Shown here one piece after another: positions 10,526 to 21,640 of a DNA stretch of 64,000 bases; the stretch's first letter is position 1, and each line of letters starts with the position of its first letter. The notes beneath the pieces are model-generated. The model was given only the letters and a program-made list of their open reading frames with translations. It searched no databases and was not told the origin of the DNA. This DNA comes from Gadus chalcogrammus (Eukaryota; Chordata; Actinopteri; Gadiformes; Gadidae): positions 31,623,200 through 31,687,199 of the forward strand of contig NC_079427.1 of NCBI RefSeq assembly GCF_026213295.1, in the 5' to 3' direction. Made by a program: the position numbers and the translations under genes.

Positions 10526-11571
10526 GTGACTGTGGTTACAGCCAGCGGACAACACACGGTCACGAGTGCTACGGCTAGAAGGCTCGTTGCCTGTTCAGTG
10601 GACACGAGCGCGGCGTCTAGACAGCTCGATGTTTGTACAGCAACTAGCTCTGTAACGTCTACCACGCTCGCTGAGCCTCCTCCCTTTCATGGGATGCCCC
10701 CCTTGGGGGCCGAGGAATACGGGTTATTCCTGGACAGCGTTCCTCAGCTGTCAGCTCGCCCTCTCTCCGACCGCTATGCGTGTTGGCTAGAGCGGTGCGT
10801 TCTACCATTGTGGTTGGACAACACGTTGAGATGGGGTCATCCCATACAGTTCAAGCACCGTCCCCCACCCTTTAGGGGTTGGTGGAGACCAGGTAGTCTA
10901 CTTGGGGCTTTGCCTAGACTCAGCCGCCATGAAAGCGATGCTCTCGCCTCTTCGGCGAGACGCCATCCTGTTGGCACTCTCCCGCTTTAAGGTTCTCAGA
11001 AACGTGGCCGCGCTGTCCACTATGCGCCTGTTAAGGCTGGTTCCCCTGGGTCTGCTCTTTATGAGCAGACTCCAGCGGTGGTTTGCTCACCAACGGTTGG
11101 ACCCCGTGCGACACAAGCTCAGGGTGCTCCTCTTACCCCGTCCGGTGTCACCAGAAAAAACAGGGGGGAGTGCGCTCCTCTGCTCTCCATCAAAAGGCGG
11201 TCGAGCTCTGGCTTTGGGCTCATCAGTATCTCCTCAGTCTGAGAGCCCTGCATATCGCGGGCGCCCAGAACTTCGGAGCGGACCTCATGTCTGACGAGTG
11301 GCGGTTACATCCCGACATTGTCAGACTGATCTGGCAGAGGTTCGGGAGGCTCAGGTGGACCTGTTCGCGTGCAGGGAGAACACACACTGCAGGTGGTGGT
11401 TCTCTCTCAACCCTCGGGATCTTCCCCCGTTGGGGTCCGGATGCGTTGGCGCACACACTTTGGCCGCGGGTTCTCTTGTATGCATTTCTGATTCTTCCTC
11501 TTCTGGAATGGGTCAGACAGGAGAAATTGTCCCTGATTATAGTGGCTCCGGAGAACCGCTCAGCTCTGTAG
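10526..11571 (+). pseudogene. DIRS RT/RNase H-region remnant
   Basis: Overlapping frames 10526-10990, 10902-11294 and 11083-11571 together resemble the post-palm part of a DIRS polyprotein: a GLCLDSAAMKAMLSP segment, LFMSRLQRWFAHQRLDP, and the region with SDEWRLHPDIV and LAHTLWPRVLLYAF. The central RT motifs (YxDD) are not visible, so an internal deletion is likely. It is a broken relic. Confidence 0.65.
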
Positions 11572-11649
11572 TTTCCAGAGCTGGCGGCGCTCTCATGGAC
11601 GGCGCCGTGGCCGGTACCGTTCAGACCGGACGCGCTTTCACAGGCCCAT

Positions 11650-12347
11650 GGGACGGTGCACCACCCGCCCGATGTATCGGGACGGCTGTTGGTCTGGCTC
11701 CTGAGAGGTTGATCCTGCAGGGCAAAGGATTGCCTGAAGCGGTTATCAACACTATCCAGGGTGCTCGTGCCCCTTCAACTTCATCCCTCTATGCAGCAAA
11801 TTGTTGCGCTTTCTCTGATTGGTGTGACAGGAACCACGCTGTCCCATCCCATTGCGAGGTGGGAAGCGTGCTTGCGTTTCTACAGCACTTATTGGAGAAG
11901 GGTTTGGCTTTTTCCACTATCAAGGTCTATGCGGCAGCTGTTTCGGCTGGCCATGCGGGCTGTGATGGTGGACCAATCTTCAGCCATCCACTGGTCAAGA
12001 GGTTCTTGCGTGGGGCTAGACGGGTTAGGCCTGTTTCGCGCGTGCTTACACCACGCTGGGATCTCCCCACCGTGTTGCTCGGGTTGTCCAGGGACCCTTT
12101 TGAGCCTCTGTCTCAGGCCCCATTGGATGCCCTGTCCTTTAAAACGGTGCTCTTATTGGCTTTGGTCTCTGCCAAGCGGGCCGGTGAGCTGACCACTCTG
12201 TCTGTCAGCCCGAGCTGCTTGTTGCTTATCGAGGACAGCTCCTTTGCGCTGCTCAGACCTAATCCTGCGTTCCTCCCTAAGAACATTATAGTTCTTTCCG
12301 GTCTAGAGATATTGTGCTTAAGGCTTTTCACCCCCGCCTCATTCTAG
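11650..12347 (+). pseudogene. tyrosine recombinase fragment (DIRS)
   Basis: The + frame ending at 12347 matches a DIRS-type tyrosine recombinase: an N-terminal SAM-like domain (GARAPSTSSLYAANC, AFLQHLLEKGLAFSTIKVY), then HPLVKRFLRGARR and a catalytic-domain start with LLALVSAKRAGEL, where the Arg is the first catalytic residue. The frame stops before the His-x-x-Arg and Tyr boxes, so the enzyme is incomplete. In intact elements this protein integrates circular cDNA without making target duplications. Confidence 0.75.
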
Positions 12348-12495
12348 TGAGGCGGAGGTGGAGTTGCATCTCCTTGTCTGTTTTTACATGTTAGACATGT
12401 CCAGGGGCTCACTCGGCAACTCTGTGTTGGAGTCCGGTCCCCCTTCTACGGCTTAAGAATGAAGGCATGTTCTTTTAAGCGGCATCGTTGAAATT

Positions 12496-12700
12496 TCTCT
12501 CGCCGGATGACGAGTTGGACTTGACTGCCAGTATTTCTCTCCCGCCGTTTTTCAAATGGAAAGCGGAGTAGAGAGGTTCCTATTGGCTCGCCGATTGACG
12601 AGTTGGTTTTGTCTGCCAGTATGGCCCTCCCGCCGTTTTTTAAATAAGAAACGGACGAGAGAAGCTCCTTATTGGAGAGTCGAACTCGGTAGCTCCGCCC
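12496..12700. repeat. tandem duplication, about 98 bp x 2
   Basis: Two imperfect copies containing GACGAGTTGG, TGCCAGTAT, CCTCCCGCCGTTTTT and CTATTGG, in the 3' non-coding part of the DIRS-like element. Confidence 0.7.
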
Positions 12701-12977
12701 CCGGTGGTAGCGGACCTAATGGAAACCGTATTACTCTGGTTTTTCCCTTCACTTTTCCTGGATTCCATGAAGGACGGATTGGGGCCGGAGTCTTTGCAGA
12801 CTCACTTTTTTCTCTTGATCTTCGCCTTGCTTGATCTAGGAGGAATTCGTTTTTTATTAAGCTGTTGTGTTTTGCACATCCTCTGCTTTTTTGAGTCTTA
12901 TGTGCCATGGTGACTTAAGTTTTTTTGGCTGGGGTCCAGCAGGAGTACATTGATTGGACTCCGCTCACAGCTTCACC

Positions 12978-13317
12978 TTAGCCCATAAGGCGAAGCCTAG
13001 ACGGTGTAGCCTACATGAAATAGAACGATAGTTATGATATTATAACTCTAGTTCTATGATTGTAGGCGTAGCTGTCTAGTTTCCCACCTGCTGTACCCTC
13101 CAAATGCTGAAAGAATAGTGTGGAGGATCGGCGGCGGTTTGCGCCGCCTTATATACACGGTACCGTGGGAAATGTGGGCGGTGCCCACGTTGATTGGTGC
13201 ATAGTTTAAATTTTTCAGTGCGCGCAAACACGCACACGGGATAAGCCCACAAGGCGAAGCCTAGACGGCTACGCCTACAATCATAGAACTAGAGTTATAA
13301 TATCATAACTATCGTTT
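12978..13317. repeat. DIRS terminal inverted/complementary repeats
   Basis: Block 13021-13077 (GAACGATAGTTATGATATT ... GTAGGCGTAGC) reappears inverted at 13261-13317. Both copies of AAGGCGAAGCCTAGACGG (about 12988 and 13248) are also direct repeats, and the first block is itself an imperfect palindrome centred near 13040. Such overlapping direct and inverted ends are characteristic of DIRS termini and their internal complementary region. Confidence 0.7.
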
Positions 13318-13320
13318 CTG

Positions 13321-14167
13321 CCGGCGGCCCGCCGCCCACTCTCGCGGGAGTCTCGGGCTCGCGAAGCACCGAAATGCTTTACGGCACTACAGAAGACATT
13401 CGGATACTACTCGCTTACCTAAAACTCACTTACTACGTTATGCTTACTCAATTTGACGTCATAGTTAGTAAGCGTAGTAAGCAAGTATGCGGTTTCGAAC
13501 ACACCCTCACAAACACAGAACTGGCTCGATATAAACACCATTTTTTTCCCGATTGTTACATTCATCATGGATCAGCCGACTAAAAAGAGACAGAGAAACC
13601 CAATGTTGGAGAAACAGAAGAAGAGAAAAGGGAGACTGACCAACAGAGAGGCCAGACACGAGTAAACTTTGGGCGAACATCACAGGAATAGCGTGAACTG
13701 AAAGAAAAAGAAGACTGCAAATCGGATGCCGACTTGCCATGGACGTGTTGCTCTTGAAATTGTAAGTACCCTTGAACTCTGTCCCCTTTGTATCGTGGCT
13801 TCTTGATGTTGATAGTCTCAGTAAAAATGTGTTTGCTCAACCGTTTTGTTGTGTGCCCTGTGTTTTTCTAGCTTGCTTGCTTGGGTGTTAGCGTACTCGC
13901 TACCAAACTTCCGTCAAGTTGGAAAGAAATTGGCAGATTAAGAGTTTTCGGTTCAATAGATCATCACTGAAACATCGTTGCGACACAAATGACACCTCTA
14001 GCTAAATGTAGTAACCTAGAGAACCAGCAACAACCTTGTTTTCATCCAAATGAGCCGTCTTTAGAGAACGGTGAATTGCATTGGCTTCTATGAGCTGTCG
14101 GCTTTCAGCCGCGAGCTTAGGGACCGTCTGCAAAGTGCAAAACTGAAAACGACCACAATGGTCAAAT
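13321..14167. other. unassigned; possible coding-repeat scrap
   Basis: A + frame from 13568 reads MDQPTKKRQRNPMLEKQKKR, a basic N-terminus of a kind seen in fish repeat-encoded proteins, and stops after about 32 codons. No domain follows. The rest to 14167 shows nothing I recognise. Confidence 0.3.
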
Positions 14168-15560
14168 GTCAATAGCGTCGCCATTGTTGAGTCTAGAGCC
14201 CCAAAACTTGTTCCATATAGGCATGGCCTCTCTATGGTCTTACTACAACCTTTTAGTTTGAAATAATATATCTCTTTAATGTATCTTTTTAAGGATTTTT
14301 TGTTTGCAATAATTTCATTGTTGAATCTAAAGCTCCAAAACTTGCTCCATGAAGGCATGGCCTCTATATGGTCTTACTACAACCATTTCTTTTGAAAAAA
14401 ATATCTCCTTATTTTTTAGGAATTGTTTTTGGCAACAATTTCAATAGTGTTGCAATTGTTGAGTCTATAGAGCCCCGAACCTTGTTCCATATAGGCATGG
14501 CCTCTCTATGGTCTTACTACAACCTTAACTTTGGAAGAATATATCTCCTCTTGTTTTTGAGGATTTTTTATTTGGCAACAATTTCAATAGTGCCGCCATT
14601 GTTTTATCTAAAGCTCCAAAACTTGTTCCATATAGGCATGGCCTCTCTATGGCCTTACTACCTTTTCTATTGAAAACTGTATCTCCTCTTATTTTTGAGC
14701 AATTTTTATTTGGCAACAATTTCAATAGCGTCGCCATTGTTTTATCTAGAGCTCCAAAACTTGTTCCATATAGGAATGGCCTCTCTATGGTCTTACTACA
14801 ACCTTTTCTTTTGAAAAATGTATCTCCTCTTATTTTTGAGCAATTTTTATTTGGCAACAATTTCAATAGCATCGCCATTGTTTTATCTAGAGCTCCAAAA
14901 CGTGTTCCATACAGGCATGGCCTCTCTATGGTCCTACTACAACCTTTACTTTGAAAAATATATCGCCTCTTATTTTTAAGGATATTTTGTTTGCAACAAT
15001 TTCAATAGCGTCGCCATTGTTTTATCTAGAGCTCCAAAACTTGTTCCATATAGGCATGGCCTCTCTATGGTCTTACAACAACCTTTACTTTGGAAAAATA
15101 TATCGCCTCTTATTTTTAAGGATTTTTTGTTTGCAATAATTTCAATAACGTCGCCTTGTTGACTCTGCTCCAAAACGTGTTCCATATGCACGGCCTCTAT
15201 ATGGTCCTACTACAACCTTTACTTTTGAAAAATATATCTCCTCATATTTTTGAGGAATTGTTATTTGGCAACAATTTCAATAGTGTCGCCATTGTTGACT
15301 CTAGAGCTCCAAAACGTGTCCCATAAAGGCATGGCCTCTATATGGTCTTACTACAACCATTAGTTCGGAAAAATATAGCCCCTCTTATTTTTAAGGATTT
15401 TTTGTTTACAATAATTTCAATAGCGTCGCCATTGTGGAATCTAGAGCGCCAAAATTGCTACATAAAGGCATGGCCTCTATATGATCTTACTACAACCTTT
15501 ACTTTTTAAAAAAATATCTCCTCTTATTTTGCGAGGAATTTTATTTGGCAACAATTTCAA
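14168..15560 (+). repeat. 138-bp tandem satellite array
   Basis: About ten head-to-tail copies of a roughly 138-141 bp unit marked by CATGGCCTCTCTATGGTC, TATCTCCTCTTATTTTT, GGCAACAATTTCAATAG and GAGCTCCAAAACTTGTTCC. CATGGCCTC or a close variant recurs at about 14223, 14354, 14496, 14637, 14776, 14917, 15055, 15190, 15330 and 15469. Because 138 is a multiple of three, the array creates long but meaningless open frames on both strands. Confidence 0.92.
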
Positions 15561-15769
15561 AAGGTTGTAGTAAGACCATATAGAGGCCATGCCTTTATGG
15601 AGCAAGTTTTGGAGCTTTACATTCAACAATGCCGAGGCTATTGAAATTGTTGCCAAATAAAAATTCCTCAAAAATAAGAGGCGATACATTTATCAATCGA
15701 AAAGGTAGTAAGAGCATAGAGAGGCCATGCCTGTATGGAACAAGTTTTGGAGCTCTAGATAAAACCATG
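15561..15769 (-). repeat. inverted copies of the 138-bp satellite
   Basis: From 15560 the same unit runs in the opposite orientation (GGTTGTAGTAAGACC, GAGGCCATGCC, TTGAAATTGTTGCC). This makes a tail-to-tail junction at GGCAACAATTTCAAAAGG. About 1.5 inverted units precede the inserted element, and a remnant follows it at 16370-16404. Confidence 0.9.
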
Positions 15770-15773
15770 GCGG

Positions 15774-16365
15774 TGTCACACTAAATTTGTACCGGCTGCC
15801 AAATTTGTACCGGGCGCGTCATCCATACGTAATCCATTCCAAACCTGCCTGTCAGCAGATGATCGCGTCGTCCGTTGCCGGGCAGGTTTCAAAAAACATT
15901 CGCGCTCATGTTGCCAAAGACGAAATAACATAATACAGTTAACGGATCGCAAGATAATGTAATGTTTTGTTGGGTTCCTTAATAAACACACGATGTATCT
16001 TGGAACAGACATCAACATGCAGCGCGCCAATCCAACTGCGCATGCTCCGTGTGACGGTCTAATAACTGATGTTGATATCATTACAGATAACACTTGTTTT
16101 TACTTTATATTTGTATTGTATTTAATTGTTTAATCAAATTTAGCAAGTAAACTGAGTGTTTAAAGCAGGTCAAGGACGAAATAGCACAATACAGATAACG
16201 GATCGCTAGATAGAAGGTTCGCGAATTTTCACGTCATTCGACGCGATCGTCCGTTGCCAGGCAACGGACGAAGCGATCATCTGTTGCCAGGCAGATTTGG
16301 AGTGGATTACGTATGGATGACGCACCCGGTACAAATTTGGCAGCCGGTACAAATTTAGTGTGACA
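15774..16365. mobile_element. 592-bp TIR transposon with 4-bp target site
   Basis: Terminal inverted repeats of about 78 bp start TGTCACACTAAATTTGTACC and contain an internal repeat of AAATTTGTACCGG. The flanks carry a 4-bp GCGG duplication (15770-15773 and 16366-16369). The satellite sequence is continuous if the element and one GCGG are removed. There is no transposase. A 4-bp duplication occurs in Chapaev and Sola superfamilies, but I cannot assign it. Confidence 0.85.
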
Positions 16366-16404
16366 GCGGCGCTACTGAAATTGTTGCCAAATAAAAAATC
16401 CTCA

Positions 16405-16655
16405 AAAACAACAAACAACACAGCATCTGCCTATGACAACTCTCCTGCGGGGACTAGCGACAGCATACAATCTCGATCTATGAATCCATTTCCCTGTAAT
16501 TCTGTACACAAGTGACATGAGAAGATACATAAATGAACGATAGCTGCGCAAATTGTTCATGCTATCATTATGTATTATGTTGGCCAACACTCTTACACTG
16601 ATCGTTCTGTTTAACAACCAAAGATAAAACAATTCTAACCTAAGATATTACCAGA
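16405..16655. other. unassigned sequence
   Basis: No recognised feature between the satellite remnant and the Harbinger left end. Confidence 0.4.
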
Positions 16656-16981
16656 GCCCTGTTTCAGGTAGCTGGTTTTGAGGCAACCCCGAGTTTGTTA
16701 GCTCTGAGTTAGTGGAAACTCTGGGTTTTCCGTTTCAGGTAGCAGGTTCAGCGCAACCGAGAGTTAGTTGCTGCGGCAACATACGCCGTGGACCTAACCT
16801 GCTCGGGAGGTGGTTAGACCTACTCTGAGTTTGTTGTCTATAAGGCTGAAGGCAGCTCTCCGACAGAAGGAAGTGTTAGAAATGGCATGTCCTTTTCTAC
16901 GAGAGCCTGTGGACGTAGAGGCTGCGATCCTCAGAAGGAATCTCCGTGAGGAACGATTATTAAGACCCCGGTTGGATATAC

Positions 16982-17365
16982 TGTAGCGACCAGTGTTCGC
17001 AACGGGTTCATTCACTTCCGGGTTCGTGCCGGGGATTCTGGGGGATTCCCGGCGCGCATGTTGTTGTGTTATTGTTGCTGTTATTGTTGTTGTTCTGGGT
17101 CCGTTACTAGTTGTTGGGGTTATTAATGATCAGTGGGGTTAATGGGTTGGGATTGTTAATGGGTTGGGATTGTTCATTGTTGTGTGTTGTTCTGTTGTTG
17201 TTGCCACCGCCACCGAGAATGACTTGTGTGTTAATTAGGTGTGCTGTTCTATGTACGTGTGAAGGAGGCAATAAAAGAGGGTGTTCTGTAGTCGAGCGGT
17301 GTATGAGGCACAGACCCCTAGTTGACCAAGAACCTGACTCCCTGTTCTTCCTGTTCGGCGCGACA
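16982..17365 (+). repeat. 5' LTR
   Basis: 384 bp, TGTAGCGACC ... GGCGCGACA, with a GCAATAAAAG polyadenylation-type signal at about 17268-17277. It differs from the 3' LTR at T/C (position 13) and G/T (about position 58) only. Confidence 0.95.
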
Positions 17366-17385
17366 TTGGTGTCAGAAGTGGGATC
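17366..17385 (+). other. primer binding site, tRNA-Leu type
   Basis: TTGGTGTCAGAAGTGGGATC directly follows the LTR. TGGTGTCAGAAGTGGGAT is complementary to the 3' end of vertebrate tRNA-Leu including CCA. Confidence 0.85.
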
Positions 17386-18111
17386 ATGGAAAAAGGAACG
17401 TTTTCCGACATGACGCGTCCAAAGGAGGAAGACTCGGAGGAATGGCTTGGCGCGACGGTGGCGCAATACCGCCACCCAGTGGCCGTTGGCGGTGTCGCAG
17501 GATCGGCGGCGGTCGGTCGACACCTGGTTTCCAGGCTGCCCAAGTTTTCTGGAGCAACGCCACTGGAACCTTACCTGGCGCAGTTGAGGATCGCCGCGCG
17601 ATACTACGGCTGGGGTATGGACGAGTCCGCTGCCCAGCTTGCCCTAGCTTTGGAGGGAACGGCGTTGCAGGTTCTGCTGGACTTGGCCCCAGCAGACCAG
17701 CTGGACCTCCAGGCCCTGACCCTGGCCTTGGAGAGGCGTTTCGGGCAGCGGAGGGTCGTGAGCCACAGCCGGGAGTTGCTGACCAGGGTGCGTCCGGGCG
17801 TTTTTCCGGGCACCACCGGCACACTCTCGGGGGGGTGGACGGCGACCAGCGTCCGCCTGACGACCGTTACGGGACAGGAGACCGGAATGAGGGGAAGGAA
17901 GCGGCTGGCCGTCAGGGTGGGAGACCGGGAGGTGATGCATGAGTTTTGGCTCGCCGACATCCGGGACTCGTGCATCATCGGCCTGGATCTGCTGAACCGT
18001 TGGGGTGCCAGGATGGACATGGCTGGAGCAACCATCACCGTCGGCACGGAGACGGTGACGCTCCAGTCCGGACGGGGGGGAGCACGGGGGCTCTGGCGGC
18101 CAGCGGAGTAG
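17386..18111 (+). pseudogene. gag fused to protease remnant (internal deletion)
   Basis: A 241-codon frame. Residues about 1-135 are a gypsy capsid (RLPKFSGATPLEPYL, LEGTALQVLLDL, LERRFGQRR). From about residue 145 the sequence switches to the second half of a retropepsin (LTTVTGQETG, FWLADIRDSCIIGLDLLNR, VGTETVTLQSG). The nucleocapsid zinc knuckle and the protease D-T/S-G active site, which belong between these parts, are absent. The frame is open across the join, so an in-frame deletion of several hundred bases is the simplest explanation. It cannot process its own polyprotein. Confidence 0.85.
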
Positions 18112-18121
18112 TCGCCGGGTT

Positions 18122-20430
18122 ATGCCCCAGGAGCCTCTGCCTCTGCCCGGTCCCTGCATTCCCCGCGGCCCTGTATCTGCCGCCTTTCCTTCCCCTGAGA
18201 CTGCCGAGGCCGTCAATGCGCTTTGGCTGCGCAGTGGAGCCGGCCTCGACGTGCAGCAGAGTCTGCAGCTGAGGCTGTTACTCGAGGAGTACGGGGACAT
18301 TTTTGCGGCTCGGGATGAGGACTGCAGGCGGACAGGGCTGGTGCAGCATGCCATCGACACCGGCTCTGCTCGGCCCATCCGCCTGCGGCCCCACCGATTA
18401 GCACTAGCCAAGCGCCAGGCGGCGGAGGACAAGGTCCGCGAGATGGCTGCCGGGAGAGTGATCGAGCCCTCGTCCAGTCCATGGGCGGCCCCGGCCGTCC
18501 TGGTGAAGAAGAAGGACGGTAGCTGGAGGTTTTGCGTGGACTACCGGCGCCTCAACGAGGTCACCCGGAAGGACTCGTATCCGCTTCCACGGATCGACGA
18601 CGCCCTGGACTACATTGGGGGGTCTAGCTGGTTCAGCTCCCTGGACCTCCGCAGCGGCTACTGGCAGGTGGAGTTGGCACCCGAGGCCAGACCCAAGACT
18701 GCGTTCACCATTGGACAGGGACTGTGGCAGTTCCGTGTCATGCCGTTCGGACTATGCAACGCGCCGGCGACGTTCGAGCGGATGATGGAGAGGGTGCTGG
18801 CGAGCATCCCCCGGAGTCGTTGTGTCGTGTACCTGGACGATTTGTTGGTGCACGCCCGCGACTTTGGGGGAGCGCTGGCGAACCTGCGGGAGGTTCTTGG
18901 GGCCATCCGCCGGGCCGGGTTGCGGCTGAACCCTGCCAAGTGTTCCCTGCTGGCCAGGGAAATGCTGTTCTTGGGGCACGTGGTGAACGAGCATGGCGTA
19001 GCCACTAACCCGGCCAAAGCAGCTGCAGTCCGGGACTGGCCGACCCCCACCAACGCCGGTGAACTGCGGAGTTTTCTGGGCCTGGCGGGGTACTACCGCC
19101 GGTTCGTCCAAGACTTTGCCACGGTCGCTAGCCCCCTCCACCGCTTAACCGAGGCAGGCCGGCCGTACGTCTGGGACGATGCCTGCGCCACGGCCTTCGC
19201 CCGACTCCAAGCGGTGCTCACCGAGGCCCCGGTCCTGGCGTACCCCGACGCTGGTCGCCCTTTCGTCCTCGACACCGATGCCAGTAACGTGGGGGTCGGT
19301 GCGGTCCTCTCCCAGGGGGTGGGGGAGGAGGAACGTCCCATCGCCTACTTCAGCCGCACTCTCAGTCGGGCGGAGCGCAATTACTGCGTGACCCGACGGG
19401 AGCTGTTGGCTGTGGTCCTGGCCGTGCGGCATTTCAGGCCGTACCTACATGGGAAGCGTTTCCTGGTCCGCACCGACCATGCGTCCCTCACGTGGCTCCT
19501 CAGTTTTAAGAACCCTGAGGGCCAGGTGGCTCGATGGCTGGAGATTCTGCAGGAATACGACTTTGAGATCCAGCATCGGGCGGGGCGTATCCACAACAAC
19601 GCCGACGCACTCTCCCGGCGGCCCTGTGCGGTCCTGGAGTGTCGCTACTGCCTGCGACAGGAGGAGCGGGTCCACGAGTCTCCGATGGTGGCGGCTCTCC
19701 AGACCACCGAGGCTGACCAGACCATCGGTGAGGCGGCGGGCTGGCTCCTGCTGACGGCGAGTCAGTTGGAGCAGCAGCAGCGGGCCGACGAGACCCTGGC
19801 GTTGGTGAGGGACTGGCTGGAGGCGGGGCAGCGCCCCAGTTGGCCGGAGGTGTCGGCACGAGGGCCTGAGGTGAAGGCCTACCACTCCCAGTGGGGATGC
19901 TTCCGGCTCCACAACGGGGTGGTCCACCGCAGCTGGCAGGACCCTAGGGGTAGGAAAAACATTCTGCAGCTGTTGGTGCCCCGTGTGCTTCGTCCCCAGG
20001 TGCTGCAGCTGGTCCACGGCTCGGTGGGAGCGGGGCACTACGGGAACGCCAAGACCCTGCATCGCCTGCGGGGGCGGTTCTACTGGCCGGGCTGTCGACG
20101 GGACGTTGAGCTGCACGTCCACTGCTGCGACACCTGTACGGCGCAGAAAGGGCCTGCCCAGCGTTCCCACGCCCCGCTCCAGCAGTACCTGGTGGGAGCA
20201 CCGATGGAACGGGTGGGGGTCGACGTCCTGGGGCCGTTTCCAGTCACCGATTCCGGCAACCGCTACGTCCTCTTGGCCATGGACTACTTCACCAAATGGC
20301 CCGAGGCGTATGCGGTGCCGGATCAGAGCGCTGCCACCACCGCGGAGAGGCTGGTGGAGGAGATGTTTGCCCGTTTCGGGGTCCCTGCTGAGCTCCACAG
20401 CGACCAGGGGCGGAACTTTGAGCCCAGGTC
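18122..20430 (+). CDS. Ty3/gypsy pol: RT, RNase H, integrase N-part
   Basis: A long frame copying RNA into DNA for the retrotransposon. RT motifs: DTGSARPIRLRPHR, SSPWAAPAVLVKKKDGSWRF, FCVDYRRLN, the palm at YLDDLLVHA (about 18830). The RNase H region follows (FVLDTDASNVGVGAVLSQ, YCVTRRELLAVV, FLVRTDHASL). Then come the HHCC integrase finger (GHYGNAKTLHRL ... CCDTCTAQK, about 20035-20155) and the first two catalytic Asp of the core (GVDVLGPF, LHSDQGRNF). A one-base loss near 20423 breaks the frame before the catalytic Glu. The start at 18122 is the first ATG; the native product is probably released from a larger polyprotein. Confidence 0.85.
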
Positions 20431-21238
20431 TTCGGGGAGGTCTGCCGGCGGCTGGGGGTGCACAAGACCAGGACGACGCCGCTCCATCCCCAGAGTGACG
20501 GGTTGGTGGAGCGGTTTAACCGCACCCTGGCCACCCAACTCGCCATCCTCACCAGCCAGCACCAGCGGGACTGGGACCGCCACCTGCCCTTGGTCCTGTG
20601 GTCCTATCGGACGGCAGTGCAGGAGTCCAGCCACTGCACGCCGGCTGCCCTCATGTTCGGGCGGGAGCTCCGGACACCGGTGGACTTGGTGTTCGGGTCT
20701 CCGCCCGAGCCTGAGATCGCTGGGGGTGCGGCTATGGACTATTTCCGCAGGCTGAGGGATTCGCCTGCTGGTGGTCCACGACTACACCCGCCAGGCTCAG
20801 GCTGCCTCAGGGGTGAGGCAGAAGAGGGGCTATGACACTCGCTGCCGGGGACGAGCGTTCACACCCGGGGACAGGGTGTGGGTGTACTGTCCCGTCAGAA
20901 AGAGGGGTGTCTGCCCTAAGCTGCGGAGCCACTGGCAGGGACCGGGGGAAATCCTCGACAGGGTGTCCGAGGTGGTGTACCGGCTGCGGATGCCGGGCGC
21001 CCGGGGGCGTGTGGTAGTGTTGCACCAGGACAGACTCTCGCCGTACCGCCCCCTCGCCCCGGTTGTTGCTGATGAGGGAGACGGAACCCCTCGTGGTTCC
21101 CCTGCGGGCTCCCCGGATGGGGCCGTTGGTCCTGCGGCTGTCGCCCCTAGAGGGGCTCAGCGGCCGAACCGGCGGCGCCGGCCCCCTGAACACTTTAAGG
21201 ACTATGTGTCGGGTGATGGGGTCGTCGGGGACGACTGA
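20431..21238 (+). pseudogene. gypsy integrase C-terminal part, two frameshifts
   Basis: After the break near 20423 the integrase core continues in another frame with HPQSDGLVERFNRTL, which holds the catalytic Glu, and GRELRTPVDLVFG. A second frame change near 20760 leads to the tail (VHDYTRQAQAASG, GDRVWVY, HWQGPGEIL, VVLHQDRLSPY), which matches the GPY/F region. Both breaks are single small indels in GC-rich sequence and could be copy defects or assembly errors. The stop is at 21238, 18 bases before the 3' LTR. Confidence 0.8.
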
Positions 21239-21256
21239 CCCCTCAGATGGGAGCTG

Positions 21257-21640
21257 TGTAGCGACCAGCGTTCGCAACGGGTTCATTCACTTCCGGGTTC
21301 GTGCCGGGGATTCTTGGGGATTCCCGGCGCGCATGTTGTTGTGTTATTGTTGCTGTTATTGTTGTTGTTCTGGGTCCGTTACTAGTTGTTGGGGTTATTA
21401 ATGATCAGTGGGGTTAATGGGTTGGGATTGTTAATGGGTTGGGATTGTTCATTGTTGTGTGTTGTTCTGTTGTTGTTGCCACCGCCACCGAGAATGACTT
21501 GTGTGTTAATTAGGTGTGCTGTTCTATGTACGTGTGAAGGAGGCAATAAAAGAGGGTGTTCTGTAGTCGAGCGGTGTATGAGGCACAGACCCCTAGTTGA
21601 CCAAGAACCTGACTCCCTGTTCTTCCTGTTCGGCGCGACA
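21257..21640 (+). repeat. 3' LTR
   Basis: 384 bp, matching 16982-17365 except at two bases. It is preceded by a weak purine tract (CAGATGGGAG, 21244-21253). Confidence 0.95.

Larger units (their letters stand above)
10304..13320 (+). mobile_element. DIRS-like tyrosine-recombinase retroelement remnant
   Basis: Between the truncated Gmr1-like element and 13320 the open frames carry features of DIRS elements: an RT/RNase H-like part, the motif region ending in D-A-L-A-H-T-L-W-P, and a tyrosine recombinase. The right end has inverted repeats of the split type rather than LTRs. The left terminus is not identifiable and an internal deletion has removed most of RT. Frames are broken in at least four places. 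Confidence 0.75.
16982..21640 (+). mobile_element. Ty3/gypsy LTR retrotransposon, recent insertion
   Basis: A 4659-bp element with two 384-bp LTRs that begin TG and end CA, a tRNA-Leu type primer binding site, a gag-protease fusion frame, and pol in the order RT, RNase H, integrase. The flanking 4-bp duplication is ATAC (16978-16981 and 21641-21644). The LTRs differ at only two positions by my reading, so insertion is recent. Coding capacity is nonetheless destroyed by a gag-protease deletion and two frameshifts in integrase. Confidence 0.95.

Noticed and set aside
14368..15191. Several 70-118 codon frames on both strands with repeated peptides
   Set aside because: They reflect the 138-bp satellite period, which is divisible by three.
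17111..17413. A 100-codon frame that recurs at 21386-21796
   Set aside because: It lies in the LTRs and repeats because the LTRs are near identical; no protein family matches.
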